A DNA stretch of 64,000 nt. Origin: Leptothermofonsia sichuanensis E412 (GTDB lineage Bacteria; Cyanobacteriota; Cyanobacteriia; Leptolyngbyales; Leptolyngbyaceae). The number at the start of each line of letters is the position of its first letter. Position 1 is the stretch's first letter. Under the pieces are notes generated by a model. It did no database searches, was not told the DNA's origin, and saw nothing but the letters and a program-made list of their open reading frames with translations. The DNA lies in NCBI RefSeq assembly GCF_019891175.1, contig NZ_CP072600.1, forward strand, positions 2,852,001-2,916,000, written 5' to 3'. Shown in pieces: positions 18,302 through 26,190 of the stretch. The translations under genes were made by a program, and so were the position numbers.

Positions 18302-19216
18302 ATGTCCAACACGGAAAACCAGTTTACAATCACCTTCTGGGGTGTTCGGGGAAGTATTGCCTGCCCGGGTCCAGAGACGGTGAAATACGGGGGCAACACT
18401 CCCTGTGTTGAAATGTGCGTGGGAGGCACCCGGCTGATTTTCGATGGCGGAACGGGAATGCGGGTTCTGGGTCAGTCCCTATTGTCAAAAATGCCCGTGG
18501 AAGGTCACATCTTTTTTACGCACTCCCACTGGGACCATATTCAGGGTTTTCCATTTTTCACCCCTGCCTTCATTAAAGGGAATTGCTTCCATATCTATGG
18601 GGCGATCGCCCCCAACAATGCAACCGTAGAACAGCGTCTGAACGATCAGATGCTGCACCCCAACTTTCCAGTTCCCCTCCAGATCATGGGTGCCGATCTC
18701 AAATTTTATGATGTAGAGATTGGCAAACCCATTCAGATTGGAAAAGATATTTCCGTGGAAAGTGCTCTCCTAAATCATCCGGGTCAGGCGGTGGGCTACC
18801 GGGTTAACTGGAAAGGCTACTCGGCTGCCTATGTGACTGATACAGAACACTTTCCCGACCACCTGGATGAAAACGTTTTATTCCTGGCACGTAATGCTGA
18901 CGTTTTCATCTACGATGCCACCTATACCGATGAAGAATACTATTCTGAGAAGGCAAGTAAGGTGGGTTGGGGGCATTCAACCTGGCAGGAAGCCGTCAAG
19001 ATAGCAAAGGCCGCAGGGGTGAAGCATTTGTTTATCTTTCACCATGACCCGCTGCATCGAGATGAATTCCTGGATCAGGTCGGTGAACAGGTTGCCAAAG
19101 CCTTTCCCAACGGTCTGATGGCAAGGGAAGGGATGACGTTTCAAATTGGGGCGTCTTTGTCTGGATCAGAACCCGCTCCGCTAGAAAACCCTTCAGACAT
19201 TAAGGTTTCTGCTTAG
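18302..19216 (+). CDS. MBL-fold metallo-hydrolase
   Basis: A 304-residue metallo-beta-lactamase-fold protein. The metal motif is THSHWDHIQGFPFF near residue 77, with a further His in LLNHPGQAVGYR, the Asp of VTDTEHF, and a late His in FIFHHDPLHRD. The N-terminal FWGVRGSIACPG is typical of a cyanobacterial/proteobacterial subgroup whose substrate is unknown; some relatives act on phosphodiesters. The start at ATG 18302 is preferred over an upstream TTG. It has its own promoter region and is not clearly in an operon. Confidence 0.85.
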   Translation: MSNTENQFTITFWGVRGSIACPGPETVKYGGNTPCVEMCVGGTRLIFDGGTGMRVLGQSLLSKMPVEGHIFFTHSHWDHIQGFPFFTPAFIKGNCFHIYGAIAPNNATVEQRLNDQMLHPNFPVPLQIMGADLKFYDVEIGKPIQIGKDISVESALLNHPGQAVGYRVNWKGYSAAYVTDTEHFPDHLDENVLFLARNADVFIYDATYTDEEYYSEKASKVGWGHSTWQEAVKIAKAAGVKHLFIFHHDPLHRDEFLDQVGEQVAKAFPNGLMAREGMTFQIGASLSGSEPAPLENPSDIKVSA

Positions 19217-19407
19217 GAGCGAGAATTTGGTCACCTGTAGGACGAACTACCAGGGGACAGAGATTTGTTCTTTATGCCTGTGTTTGAGCATTATCTTTAC
19301 CTTGACAGCGTTGCATCTGACGCTGGTGCTCCAAAAACGACTCACACTGCACGAAAACCACGGAAGAAGCTGCCAAAATTGCGTCGCTCATAGCTGGCAC
19401 CTGCTAT

Positions 19408-20727
19408 ATGAAACACTCTGTTGACTGGACGCACGACCCGGATTTGCGTAGCTGGGTCGAGTCGGCAAACCAGCCCGACACCGACTTTCCCATCCAGAAC
19501 CTGCCTCTGGGGGTGTTTCGCAGGCAGGGTATGGCAGAGTCTGCCCGCATTGGGGTTGCGATTGGGAACCAGGTTCTAGATCTGTTTCAAGCCGTGCAGA
19601 TGGGGTTGCTGACGGAACTTCCAGAAAAATTACAGTTCGCCTGTACCGCTACTCTTTTGAATCCCCTCATGGCACTGGGAGCAGAAGCTTCCCTCCATCT
19701 GCGCCATCAACTGAGTCAGTTTCTCCAATCCAGTAACCAACCCCCCGCATTCGACAGCGGCATTCTGGTTCCCATTGCGGAGGTTGAAATGTTACTGCCC
19801 GCAGCCATTGGCGACTATACGGACTTTTATGCCTCCATCTTTCACGCCACCAGCGTTGGTAAACTGTTTCGTCCAGACAATCCTCTACTACCCAACTACA
19901 AATTTGTGCCAATCGCCTACCACGGTCGTGCCTCTTCCATCGTTCCCAGTGGTACACCCATCCAGCGCCCCCAGGGACAGCATAAGCAACCGGAAGAAAC
20001 CATTCCCACCTTTGGACCGACCCGCCTGCTGGACTACGAACTGGAGGTGGGCGGATTCGTTGGTGCCGGGAATAAATTGGGGCAGGCGATCGCCCTGGAT
20101 CAGGCAGAAGACCATCTGTTTGGGCTGTGTCTGGTCAATGACTGGTCAGCCCGAGATATTCAGGCATGGGAATACCAGCCCTTAGGTCCCTTTCTGGCAA
20201 AAAGTTTTGCCACCACCATCTCCCCCTGGGTGGTTACCCTGGAGGCGTTAGCCCCCTTCCGCTGTCCGGCATTTACTCGCCCCACAGATGATCCAGTCCC
20301 GCTCCCCTATCTGGCATCTTCCACGAACACTGAATGGGGCGGCATCGATCTTATCCTGGAAGTAAAAATTTGCACCGCCCGAATGCGGGCAGCCGGGATG
20401 GAGCCATTTCTCTTGAGCCGCACCTCCTTCAACCAGATGTACTGGACTCTGGCACAAATGCTGACCCACCATGCCAGCAATGGCTGTAACTTGCGTCCCG
20501 GTGACTTAATCGCCAGTGGCACCGTTTCTGGCGCTGACCCCGGAACTCAGGGCTGTCTGCTGGAAATCACCCAGCGCGGTGCTCACCCGCTCAAACTCCC
20601 CACCGGCGAAGTGCGAGCGTTTCTCTTAGATGGGGATGAAGTCATTTTTCACGGCTATTGTGAAAAGGCAAACTATGCCAGAATCGGGTTTGGTGAATGT
20701 CGGGGAATCGTGGGAATTGCCATATAA
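19408..20727 (+). CDS. fahA: fumarylacetoacetase
   Basis: A 439-residue enzyme, the last step of tyrosine and homogentisate breakdown, splitting fumarylacetoacetate to fumarate and acetoacetate. The N-terminal SH3-like domain (about 1-120) and the C-terminal FAH fold are both present. Metal and active-site segments are visible: YTDFYAS, YELEVGGFVG, and NDWSARDIQAWEYQPLG. The length fits full eukaryote-like FAH rather than the short FAH-fold hydrolases. No other homogentisate pathway gene is nearby. The DUF3082 gene starts 32 bp later on the same strand. Confidence 0.92.
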   Translation: MKHSVDWTHDPDLRSWVESANQPDTDFPIQNLPLGVFRRQGMAESARIGVAIGNQVLDLFQAVQMGLLTELPEKLQFACTATLLNPLMALGAEASLHLRHQLSQFLQSSNQPPAFDSGILVPIAEVEMLLPAAIGDYTDFYASIFHATSVGKLFRPDNPLLPNYKFVPIAYHGRASSIVPSGTPIQRPQGQHKQPEETIPTFGPTRLLDYELEVGGFVGAGNKLGQAIALDQAEDHLFGLCLVNDWSARDIQAWEYQPLGPFLAKSFATTISPWVVTLEALAPFRCPAFTRPTDDPVPLPYLASSTNTEWGGIDLILEVKICTARMRAAGMEPFLLSRTSFNQMYWTLAQMLTHHASNGCNLRPGDLIASGTVSGADPGTQGCLLEITQRGAHPLKLPTGEVRAFLLDGDEVIFHGYCEKANYARIGFGECRGIVGIAI

Positions 20728-20759
20728 AATAAATGCAATGATTAACTCTGGTACTCCTC

Positions 20760-21110
20760 ATGAGCGAAATGACTCCGTCTTCCGAAGAATTGGGCGGGTC
20801 GGTTGATTCTGGTTCCAAATTGCCGGGTCCCTGGCGCTGTTTGTTGGGCGCAGTTGTAGCGGGAGTGCTGGCGATCGCACTCTACGCCATGACTGCATCA
20901 ATTGCCCACAGCTTTGCTACCAAACCCATTCACAGCGATAACTACATTGTTCACCGGATTTCTGCGGCTGTGCGCACCCTGGTAATTGGGATGAGTGCCC
21001 TGGGAACTGGGGTATTTGGGTTTGCCTCCCTGGGTTTATTCGGTCTGGGCATTCAGCTTGCGATTCAACGCCTGAAAGGGCAATCTGTGCCACCTGCTTC
21101 TGATGGCTGA
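20760..21110 (+). CDS. DUF3082 membrane protein
   Basis: A 116-residue protein with a Ser/Glu-rich start and two hydrophobic helices, about 28-50 (LLGAVVAGVLAIALYAMTAS) and 76-103 (VIGMSALGTGVFGFASLGLF). It resembles the cyanobacteria-restricted DUF3082 family of unknown role. It may be cotranscribed with fumarylacetoacetase, but no functional link is evident. Confidence 0.75.
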   Translation: MSEMTPSSEELGGSVDSGSKLPGPWRCLLGAVVAGVLAIALYAMTASIAHSFATKPIHSDNYIVHRISAAVRTLVIGMSALGTGVFGFASLGLFGLGIQLAIQRLKGQSVPPASDG

Positions 21111-21152
21111 ATGGATTGTTGGGCTGCTTCTTTGTGTTGGCAGAGACGGTAA

Positions 21153-21657
21153 TTGGAGATTGTTGACAGGATATTTGAGCAGACAATGTTTTTAGTAGGT
21201 GACTCCAGTGCGTCCCGTGAAGAGAGAATTAAGCAAATCTTGGAGGAAAATCCACCACTGGCAGCCCTCCTTTCAGTGATTCATTTTGAGTGGACAGTTC
21301 GACGTGCAATTATTGCATTGGGTACTTCTCCGAATGTAGAGATACGGGAACGTATGAAGTTAGACCACGGTTGTGACAAATATAAATTGTGACAAATATA
21401 AACAAGTTTGGAAGGATGAAGTTTTTCCAAACATCAATCAACGCCTTCCTGAAGTAGTGGGTAATTGGGATGGTCTTCGTCGAGCATTCAAGTTACGTCA
21501 TCGACTTGTTCATGGCATAACTTCTTGTGGACGCGAATATGCTGAAGAGCGACTACATTGGGCAGTTTCCGCTGCCACCAATGTCCAAGCCGTGTGTACT
21601 GTTTATGGAGTAAATCTAGACAATCGGTTGCCAGTTCGGAAAGGGCGCAAAGTGTGA
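21153..21657 (+). pseudogene. HEPN-like protein gene broken by a 16-bp tandem duplication
   Basis: The frame from TTG 21153 runs to a stop just after 21387; a second frame continues to 21657. The break is exactly a perfect tandem copy of TTGTGACAAATATAAA at 21371-21386 and 21387-21402. With one copy removed a single frame of about 162 residues is restored (CDKYKQVWKDEVF across the join). The C-terminal part contains LRHRLVHG, an R-x4-H-type motif seen in HEPN ribonuclease-like domains. Function is not known. It sits at the left edge of a run of damaged toxin-antitoxin-type genes. Confidence 0.75.
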
Positions 21658-21759
21658 AAAAGCAGTCTAGTTTTATGTAAAGTTTGATTACACTCTATTT
21701 CACGTTAAAAGTCGGATCTTGTCTACAATGAAGGTATTTGTACAACTTTAAGGTGAAGG

Positions 21760-21999
21760 ATGCCCATAGTAACTCTTAGCAACGAGCAGGTTGTTGAACT
21801 TGTCAAACAGTTGCCAGTTGAGCAACAGATGGAAGTTTTCAGGCTCTTGCTCCTCCAGCAATGGGGGAAGTGGGAATCATTATCACGTTACGGATCAGAC
21901 AAAGCTAGACTAGTAGCCCAAGAGCACGGGTATGACTGGGATGCGATGACGGAGGAAGAACGGGAAGCATTTATTGATAATGTAGTGCATGAAGATTAA
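21760..21999 (+). CDS. putative antitoxin of the PIN pair
   Basis: A 79-residue protein. The first part (TLSNEQVVELVKQLPVEQQMEVFRLLL) is like the DUF2281-type antitoxins found in cyanobacteria before PIN toxins. The end is acidic (EEEREAFIDNVVHED). Its stop TAA shares its last base with the ATG of the next gene, the tight coupling usual in toxin-antitoxin operons. The gene itself looks intact while its partner is frameshifted. Confidence 0.7.
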   Translation: MPIVTLSNEQVVELVKQLPVEQQMEVFRLLLLQQWGKWESLSRYGSDKARLVAQEHGYDWDAMTEEEREAFIDNVVHED

Positions 22000-22408
22000 T
22001 GCATTACATTGCGGTTTTTGACACCAATATTTTGCTCTCCGCTCTACTTTCTACGAACGGTAACCCATTTCGGTGTCTAGCTCTGGCGAAGATAGGACAG
22101 GTTGAGTCTGTGACCTGTCAAGAAATTTTGGACGAATTTGCTGAGAAGTTGCTCGTGAAGTTCAAATTTTCTGAAGAGATGACACAATTAGCAGTAAAAG
22201 AAGTACGTGATTTCTCTCGTCTGATTGAGATTTCTGGAACTCTTAAGGTAGTTCCGATGATTCAGATGATGACATGGTTATAGAGTGTGCAGTGGTTGGC
22301 AATGCGACTCACATCGTCACAGGGGACAAACATCTTTTGTCATTGACAAATCATCAGGGTATTGCAATTGTGAAAGCGGCAGAGTTTGTTGCGTTGTTGG
22401 CATCTTAA
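21999..22408 (+). pseudogene. PIN-family toxin (COG1569 type), frameshifted
   Basis: The N-terminal part (FDTNILLSALLS, then TCQEILDEFAEKLL) is a PIN domain with the first catalytic Asp. The frame stops at 22283, but the next frame continues with DSDDDMVIECAVVGNATHIVTGDKHLL to a stop at 22406-22408. Loss of one base near 22255, in GTAGTTCC-GATGATTC, explains the break. The lost part holds the DDD and GDKHLL motifs needed for catalysis, so the toxin should be inactive. Restored length is about 136 residues, normal for the family. Confidence 0.85.
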
Positions 22409-22427
22409 CTAGCGAACGTTGCCAGCA

Positions 22428-22513
22428 GCCCAACACTATGTTGGTGCGGACGGAATAGAAGTTATTGGTGAGTGTTCGAGGTTATCTGCCGCCGCACAAC
22501 TTCACCGTTAGAC
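22428..22513 (+). other. integron attC-like recombination site
   Basis: The 86-bp element begins GCCCAAC, matching RYYYAAC, and ends GTTAGAC, matching GTTRRRY. Inside, GTTGGTGCGGACGG pairs with CCGCCGCACAAC, leaving one extra G and one extra A on the left arm; unpaired bases of this kind are a hallmark of attC hairpins. It begins 19 bp after the PIN toxin stop, where attC sits in a gene cassette. No integrase gene is in the window. It could instead be a chance palindrome or a different repeat. Confidence 0.6.
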
Positions 22514-22651
22514 AGCTAAAATAATCTGCTACTTATGGCTGTTTCCTTCCCTAAACAGATTCCCGTCGAGCCTGGTGGAACTAATAACAACCCTTTGAAG
22601 AAGGATGTAAGGAAAAAGCCAAATCAACGTAAGTAGTTTCTAGATGTAACT

Positions 22652-23134
22652 ATGAGTACCCAGATTACAATTACTTTGCCAGATGAGGTTTATCAACGTG
22701 TTGAATGTTTTGCACGATTAGCAAACCGAGATCTTGCTAGTGTTTTGGTCGATACAATTCAACTTTCTCTTCCATCTACCAGGGCAGATATTTTTGATCC
22801 TGAACCGATCTCTGATCTTCCTGATGAACAGGTTTTCGCTCTGACAGAATTGCAAATGGAGCCAGATCAAGATACACGATTGAGTGAATTGCTCGATCGC
22901 CAGCAGGCAGGTCTTCTGGCTGAAAAATGAGCGTCTAGAGCTATAAGTTCTAATGCAAATTTATCAGGAGGGGTTGCTGCGAAAGGCAACAGCTTTTAGT
23001 GAAGCTGTTATAGCCCTTTTCAAGGGTGTGAAGTACAGTGGGGTGCGGCGCACCCTACTGTACTTCACACTCCCGTTCTTTACTCAGTTGAAAAACGCTA
23101 TAAACGCGGGTTAATGGAACCGTTGAGCCGTTGA
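22652..23134 (+). pseudogene. ribbon-helix-helix antitoxin-like gene with frameshift, stop and MITE insertion
   Basis: It starts QITITLPDEVYQRVECFA, a ribbon-helix-helix N-terminus. Three lesions follow. An extra A in the A-run near 22925 ends the frame at 22930, and the shifted frame resumes with ERLEL. Then there is a TAA, followed by VLMQIYQEGLLRKATAFSEAV. Then comes a 92-bp MITE insertion with a TA duplication (23009-23102). Removing it gives EAVKRGLMEPLSR and a stop at 23132-23134. The stop overlaps the TTG start of the HNH gene by four bases, so the two formed an operon. Confidence 0.8.
23009..23102 (+). mobile_element. MITE-like element, family C, inserted in a gene (copy 2)
   Basis: A 94-bp unit with TA at both ends, arms TATAGCCCTTTTCAAGGG and the complement of GTTGAAAAACGCTATA, and a strong inner hairpin (GAAGTACAGTGGGGTGC / GCACCCTACTGTACTTC). 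Deleting one TA plus the element restores the host reading frame exactly, which fixes the insertion point and the TA duplication. TA targets are typical of IS630/Tc1-driven MITEs. Confidence 0.85.
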
Positions 23135-23250
23135 GTCAACTATCTGAAGAAATCCGGATGAGAGTGAGGTCAGAGGCAAACGATCCGTGTGGTTATTGCC
23201 GTAGCCTTCAGAAGTATGTTTTGGGAGTTCTAAAAATTGAACACATCATT
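23131..23250 (+). pseudogene. HNH endonuclease, N-terminal remnant
   Basis: From TTG at 23131 the frame encodes RMRVRSEANDPCGYCRS and YVLGVLKIEHII, matching the Cys-x2-Cys and EHII part of cyanobacterial HNH endonucleases. After about 23250 the similarity stops and the frame runs through unrelated sequence to 23313. The rest of the nuclease, including the second half of the HNH motif, is missing. It formed a pair with the damaged ribbon-helix-helix gene. Confidence 0.75.
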
Positions 23251-23376
23251 CAATACAGCCTTTATTTCAAAGAACTAATTTTTTTATCGTTCTGTCAGCA
23301 ACTCTTAAGCTGATGCTTGAATCATGCAAGAGTAAGGGATAGAACCGTTGAATTTTTTATAAACAGGATAAAGACA

Positions 23377-23706
23377 ATGAGCACAAATGAGCAAGCCAGA
23401 GAACTGGCAGCAGAGGCTCGCCAGCAGGCAGAAAATCTTCATGAAAATATTTTGCAACGGGCATCTGAAGCGCTGCAATCTTCCACTGAAACCATTCAAG
23501 AAGAAATTCGTGAACTGGCTGTTGAAGGACGGCATCAGGCAGAAAACCTCCATGACAATGTATTGAACCGGGCGGCAGAGGCGTTGCACAATACCGCTGA
23601 TGACATCAAAGAAGAAGCTAGGAAGTTAGTGGTTGAAGGACGGCAACACGCTGAACATCTCCAGGAAACTGTTCATAGCCGGATCAGCGAGGAGTTAAAT
23701 AATTAA
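23377..23706 (+). CDS. helical repeat protein, unknown function
   Basis: A 109-residue protein made of about 2.7 copies of a 37-residue unit of the pattern RELAxEARQQAENLHENILQ, then RASEALQSS. It has no Cys and almost no aromatic residues, and should form amphipathic helices, similar in feel to LEA- or apolipoprotein-like repeats. I do not recognise a family. The ATG at 23377 is preferred over an upstream TTG because the repeat pattern starts directly after it. It overlaps the DUF815 stop codon on the other strand by four bases. Confidence 0.7.
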   Translation: MSTNEQARELAAEARQQAENLHENILQRASEALQSSTETIQEEIRELAVEGRHQAENLHDNVLNRAAEALHNTADDIKEEARKLVVEGRQHAEHLQETVHSRISEELNN

Positions 23707-25007
23707 TCTATTGCCAGTTCAGCAGTTAAATAATCTACAAATTGCCGGGCAGTCCGTCCAGACCGCCCGTTATGACGGGTTGCCCACTGGAGGGCGCGGT
23801 ATTCCAGATCCTCTGCCTCCAGGGAAATACCGGCCTGAGTTGCCAGGTGACGGACAATTTTGAGGTAGGTTTTCTGATCAGCGGGTTCAAAGGTCAGGGT
23901 TAAACCGAAGCGATCGCTAAAGGACAGCTTTTCCTGCACCGTGTCCCAGGCATGGACTTCCTCACTATCTCTGGGGCGGGGGCGATCGTCAAAAAACTCC
24001 CGAATCAGGTGGCGACGGTTAGAGGTTGCATACACCACAAGGTTTTGTGGCCTTGCAGTTACACTGCCCTCCAAAACGACTTTCAATGCCTTAAAGGCAT
24101 CCTCATCTTCTTCAAAAGACAGGTCATCCACAAAAAGAATAAACTTCTGGGGGCGGTTTCGCAGGCACTCTGCGATCGCAGGCAAATCCTTCAAATCAGA
24201 TTTGGCAACCTCGATCAGCCGCAGGGGACTGCTCCCGTACTTGTGCAGTAATCCCTTCACCAGGGATGACTTCCCAGAACCCCGACTGCCGTAGAGCAAC
24301 ACATTTAGAGCTGGATAACCCCGCAGCAAACACTCTGTATTTTTCAACAGGGCCTGCTTTTGTGGCTCGTAGCCTTCCAGATCAGCTATTTGCACCGGGT
24401 CAGGATAGGCAATTCCCTCAAACCCATCGGCTCGCCATCGCAGCGCCCGATATTTCCCGAAAAGCCCTGCGCCATATCGCTGGTAATAGGTCGCCAGTGC
24501 TTCCAGCCCCCCTCCCCAGTCATCAGCGTTTTCCAATCCAGACCTCGGCTCATTGAGTTCTGGCAGATTCTCATAGTTCCAGGCTATCGGGGCTACAGGC
24601 AGATGGGAGGCTGCTTTAACCCACTGACTCAGAAGTTCTCCACTGCACTCATACAACTGCTGCAAAATGCGCAGATCATGCTGGACAGCAGTGACCAAAG
24701 CGGCAGGCAACTGATCCAGATTGTCTTGCTGCACCTGGCGGGTAAATGGATTGTCGTCCCAGAGAATCTCCTGAAGCAGATAGTCTTGCCAGCTTTGCTG
24801 CCCATCGGCTAATGCTCGAAACCACCGACCATAAGCTTGAAGACAATCGAGACTCTCTGCCGCCACGTTCCGCTCTGCATAGCGGATCGCCTGCAAAAGC
24901 TCCAAAAATGCCTGTCCAGCCGTTCCCTTCAATACCGATTGATAGATGAGCAGAGAAGCTACCTGACGCAGTAACGTTTGCACTGAGTTGACAATGTGAG
25001 CATCCAT
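23703..25007 (-). CDS. DUF815 AAA-type ATPase
   Basis: About 434 residues from ATG 25007; the frame stays open to a TTG at 25127. The Walker A motif is YGSRGSGKSSLV and Walker B is FILFVDDLSFEEDE. A sensor-like VVYATSNRRHL and an Arg-rich segment (FFDDRPRPRDSEEVH) follow. The N-terminal 150 residues are helical and lack motifs. DUF815 proteins are stand-alone ATPases of unknown role in many bacteria. No partner gene is obvious; the next gene downstream in its direction is convergent. Confidence 0.88.
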   Translation of the reverse strand: MDAHIVNSVQTLLRQVASLLIYQSVLKGTAGQAFLELLQAIRYAERNVAAESLDCLQAYGRWFRALADGQQSWQDYLLQEILWDDNPFTRQVQQDNLDQLPAALVTAVQHDLRILQQLYECSGELLSQWVKAASHLPVAPIAWNYENLPELNEPRSGLENADDWGGGLEALATYYQRYGAGLFGKYRALRWRADGFEGIAYPDPVQIADLEGYEPQKQALLKNTECLLRGYPALNVLLYGSRGSGKSSLVKGLLHKYGSSPLRLIEVAKSDLKDLPAIAECLRNRPQKFILFVDDLSFEEDEDAFKALKVVLEGSVTARPQNLVVYATSNRRHLIREFFDDRPRPRDSEEVHAWDTVQEKLSFSDRFGLTLTFEPADQKTYLKIVRHLATQAGISLEAEDLEYRALQWATRHNGRSGRTARQFVDYLTAELAID

Positions 25008-25218
25008 TCGGGTGAGCAGGTAAATTGTTAAAGTTGTTAAATTTATGAACGGCTGGAAAATTGGATCAGAAACTGTTTGTAAACCAGTGTTAAATCCATC
25101 CAGGCAGTTGCAGCTTAAGGGGTTCAAGAACAGGTCATTTGTTCTATAAAACCTTGAATTCCTTACTTATCAGGGCATTTATATTCATTTAAAAATCGTT
25201 TCTAAAGATAATTCGTCT

Positions 25219-25302
25219 AAAAGACTATCCGAAACCTTCCTCAGTCTAAATCTGGGCATTGACAGTTGGGGCTTTTCAAATAGGCCTTTCGGATAGGCTT
25301 TT
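25219..25302 (+). repeat. MITE-like palindromic repeat, family A (copy 2)
   Basis: 84 bp between the zur-like gene and the DUF815 gene, starting AAAAGACTATCCGAAACC and ending TTTCGGATAGGCTTTT. It shares CTTCCTCAGTCT with copy 3, and has a partly duplicated right arm. Confidence 0.8.
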
Positions 25303-25323
25303 CAACCAATAGTGACCAGATTC

Positions 25324-25734
25324 TTAGCTGGCAGAGTCCCTGGCGGCGTTTGCCGTCTGGCATTGGGTACATAGCCCAAAAAACTCCAGCATGTGGTAAT
25401 AAATTTTGAACTGGTATGACTGGTTCAGTTGAGCCTCCAGTTCGTGAATCGGGCACCCATCAATCGGAATGATGCCACCACATTGCAAACACGTCAGGTG
25501 ATGCCGGTCTTCCTGTACCAGGCTATAAAGCGCTTCACCGCCACCTGAAACAGTTCGCGTCTGGACTAACCCCTCGAGTTTCAGCGCTTCCAGGGCGCGA
25601 TAAACGGTGGCCAGTCCCATGCTCTGTTCACGATTTCGCAACTCGACATAGAGATCCTGAGCTGAAATAGATCGTTTCAGTGTTTTCAACAGATTAAGAA
25701 TTCTCTCCTGACTGCGGGTACGGTGGGTTTTCAT
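25324..25734 (-). CDS. zur: Fur-family regulator, probably Zur (FurB)
   Basis: A 136-residue metal-sensing repressor. The winged helix occupies about 1-80 (SMGLATVYRALEALKLEG is the recognition region). The dimer and metal part holds HHLTCLQCG and GLCTQCQ, the two CxxC pairs of the structural zinc site. It resembles cyanobacterial Zur more closely than Fur or PerR, for example in RTRSQERILNLLK and the SAQDLYVELRNR segment. That subtype call is from memory of the family, not an alignment. Targets would be zinc uptake genes. It is divergent from purS. Confidence 0.78.
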   Translation of the reverse strand: MKTHRTRSQERILNLLKTLKRSISAQDLYVELRNREQSMGLATVYRALEALKLEGLVQTRTVSGGGEALYSLVQEDRHHLTCLQCGGIIPIDGCPIHELEAQLNQSYQFKIYYHMLEFFGLCTQCQTANAARDSAS

Positions 25735-25770
25735 AACAGTGTTTGGAAATCGGGACAGACTGTTAAGCTA

Positions 25771-25790
25771 GTTTTGCCAGGTTTTGCCAG
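25771..25790 (+). repeat. 10-bp perfect tandem duplication
   Basis: GTTTTGCCAG occurs twice in direct succession in the short zur-purS intergenic region. Confidence 0.8.
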
Positions 25791-25801
25791 TGATTGGAAA
25801 T

Positions 25802-26089
25802 ATGACGCTAACTCGTAAGTATCAGGCTCACATCTATGTTACTCTCCGACCGTCTGTTCTTGACCCTGCCGGGACAGCCGTGCAGTCTGGGTTAAAACAT
25901 ATGGGGTATGAAAACATTGATCAGGTGCGGATTGGTAAGTTTATTGAGGTGAGATTGAGTGCAGAGGATGAAGAAGCTGCCCGTGAACAGTTAGATCGTG
26001 CCTGTGACCAGCTTCTGGCGAACCCGGTAATTGAAAATTATCGGATTGAACTTCAGGAATTGTCTACAGCAGCAGGAACAGGGGCATAG
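25802..26089 (+). CDS. purS: phosphoribosylformylglycinamidine synthase subunit PurS
   Basis: A 95-residue small subunit of the three-part FGAM synthase (PurS/PurQ/PurL) of purine synthesis. The ends KYQAHIYVTLRPSVLDPAG and VRIGKFIEVRL are typical of the family. ATG 25802 starts six codons inside a frame that could begin at TTG 25784; the ATG matches usual PurS length. purQ, which usually follows in cyanobacteria, is not here: the next gene is hom, 101 bp on. Confidence 0.92.
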   Translation: MTLTRKYQAHIYVTLRPSVLDPAGTAVQSGLKHMGYENIDQVRIGKFIEVRLSAEDEEAAREQLDRACDQLLANPVIENYRIELQELSTAAGTGA

Positions 26090-26190
26090 ACAAGGACAAC
26101 GTGTCTGGTATTCAATTATCGGGTACCGGAAATGGAACGGGGGGCTAAAAAACAACATCTGGCTTTTGGTATTGTCTAGGGGGTTGAAAC

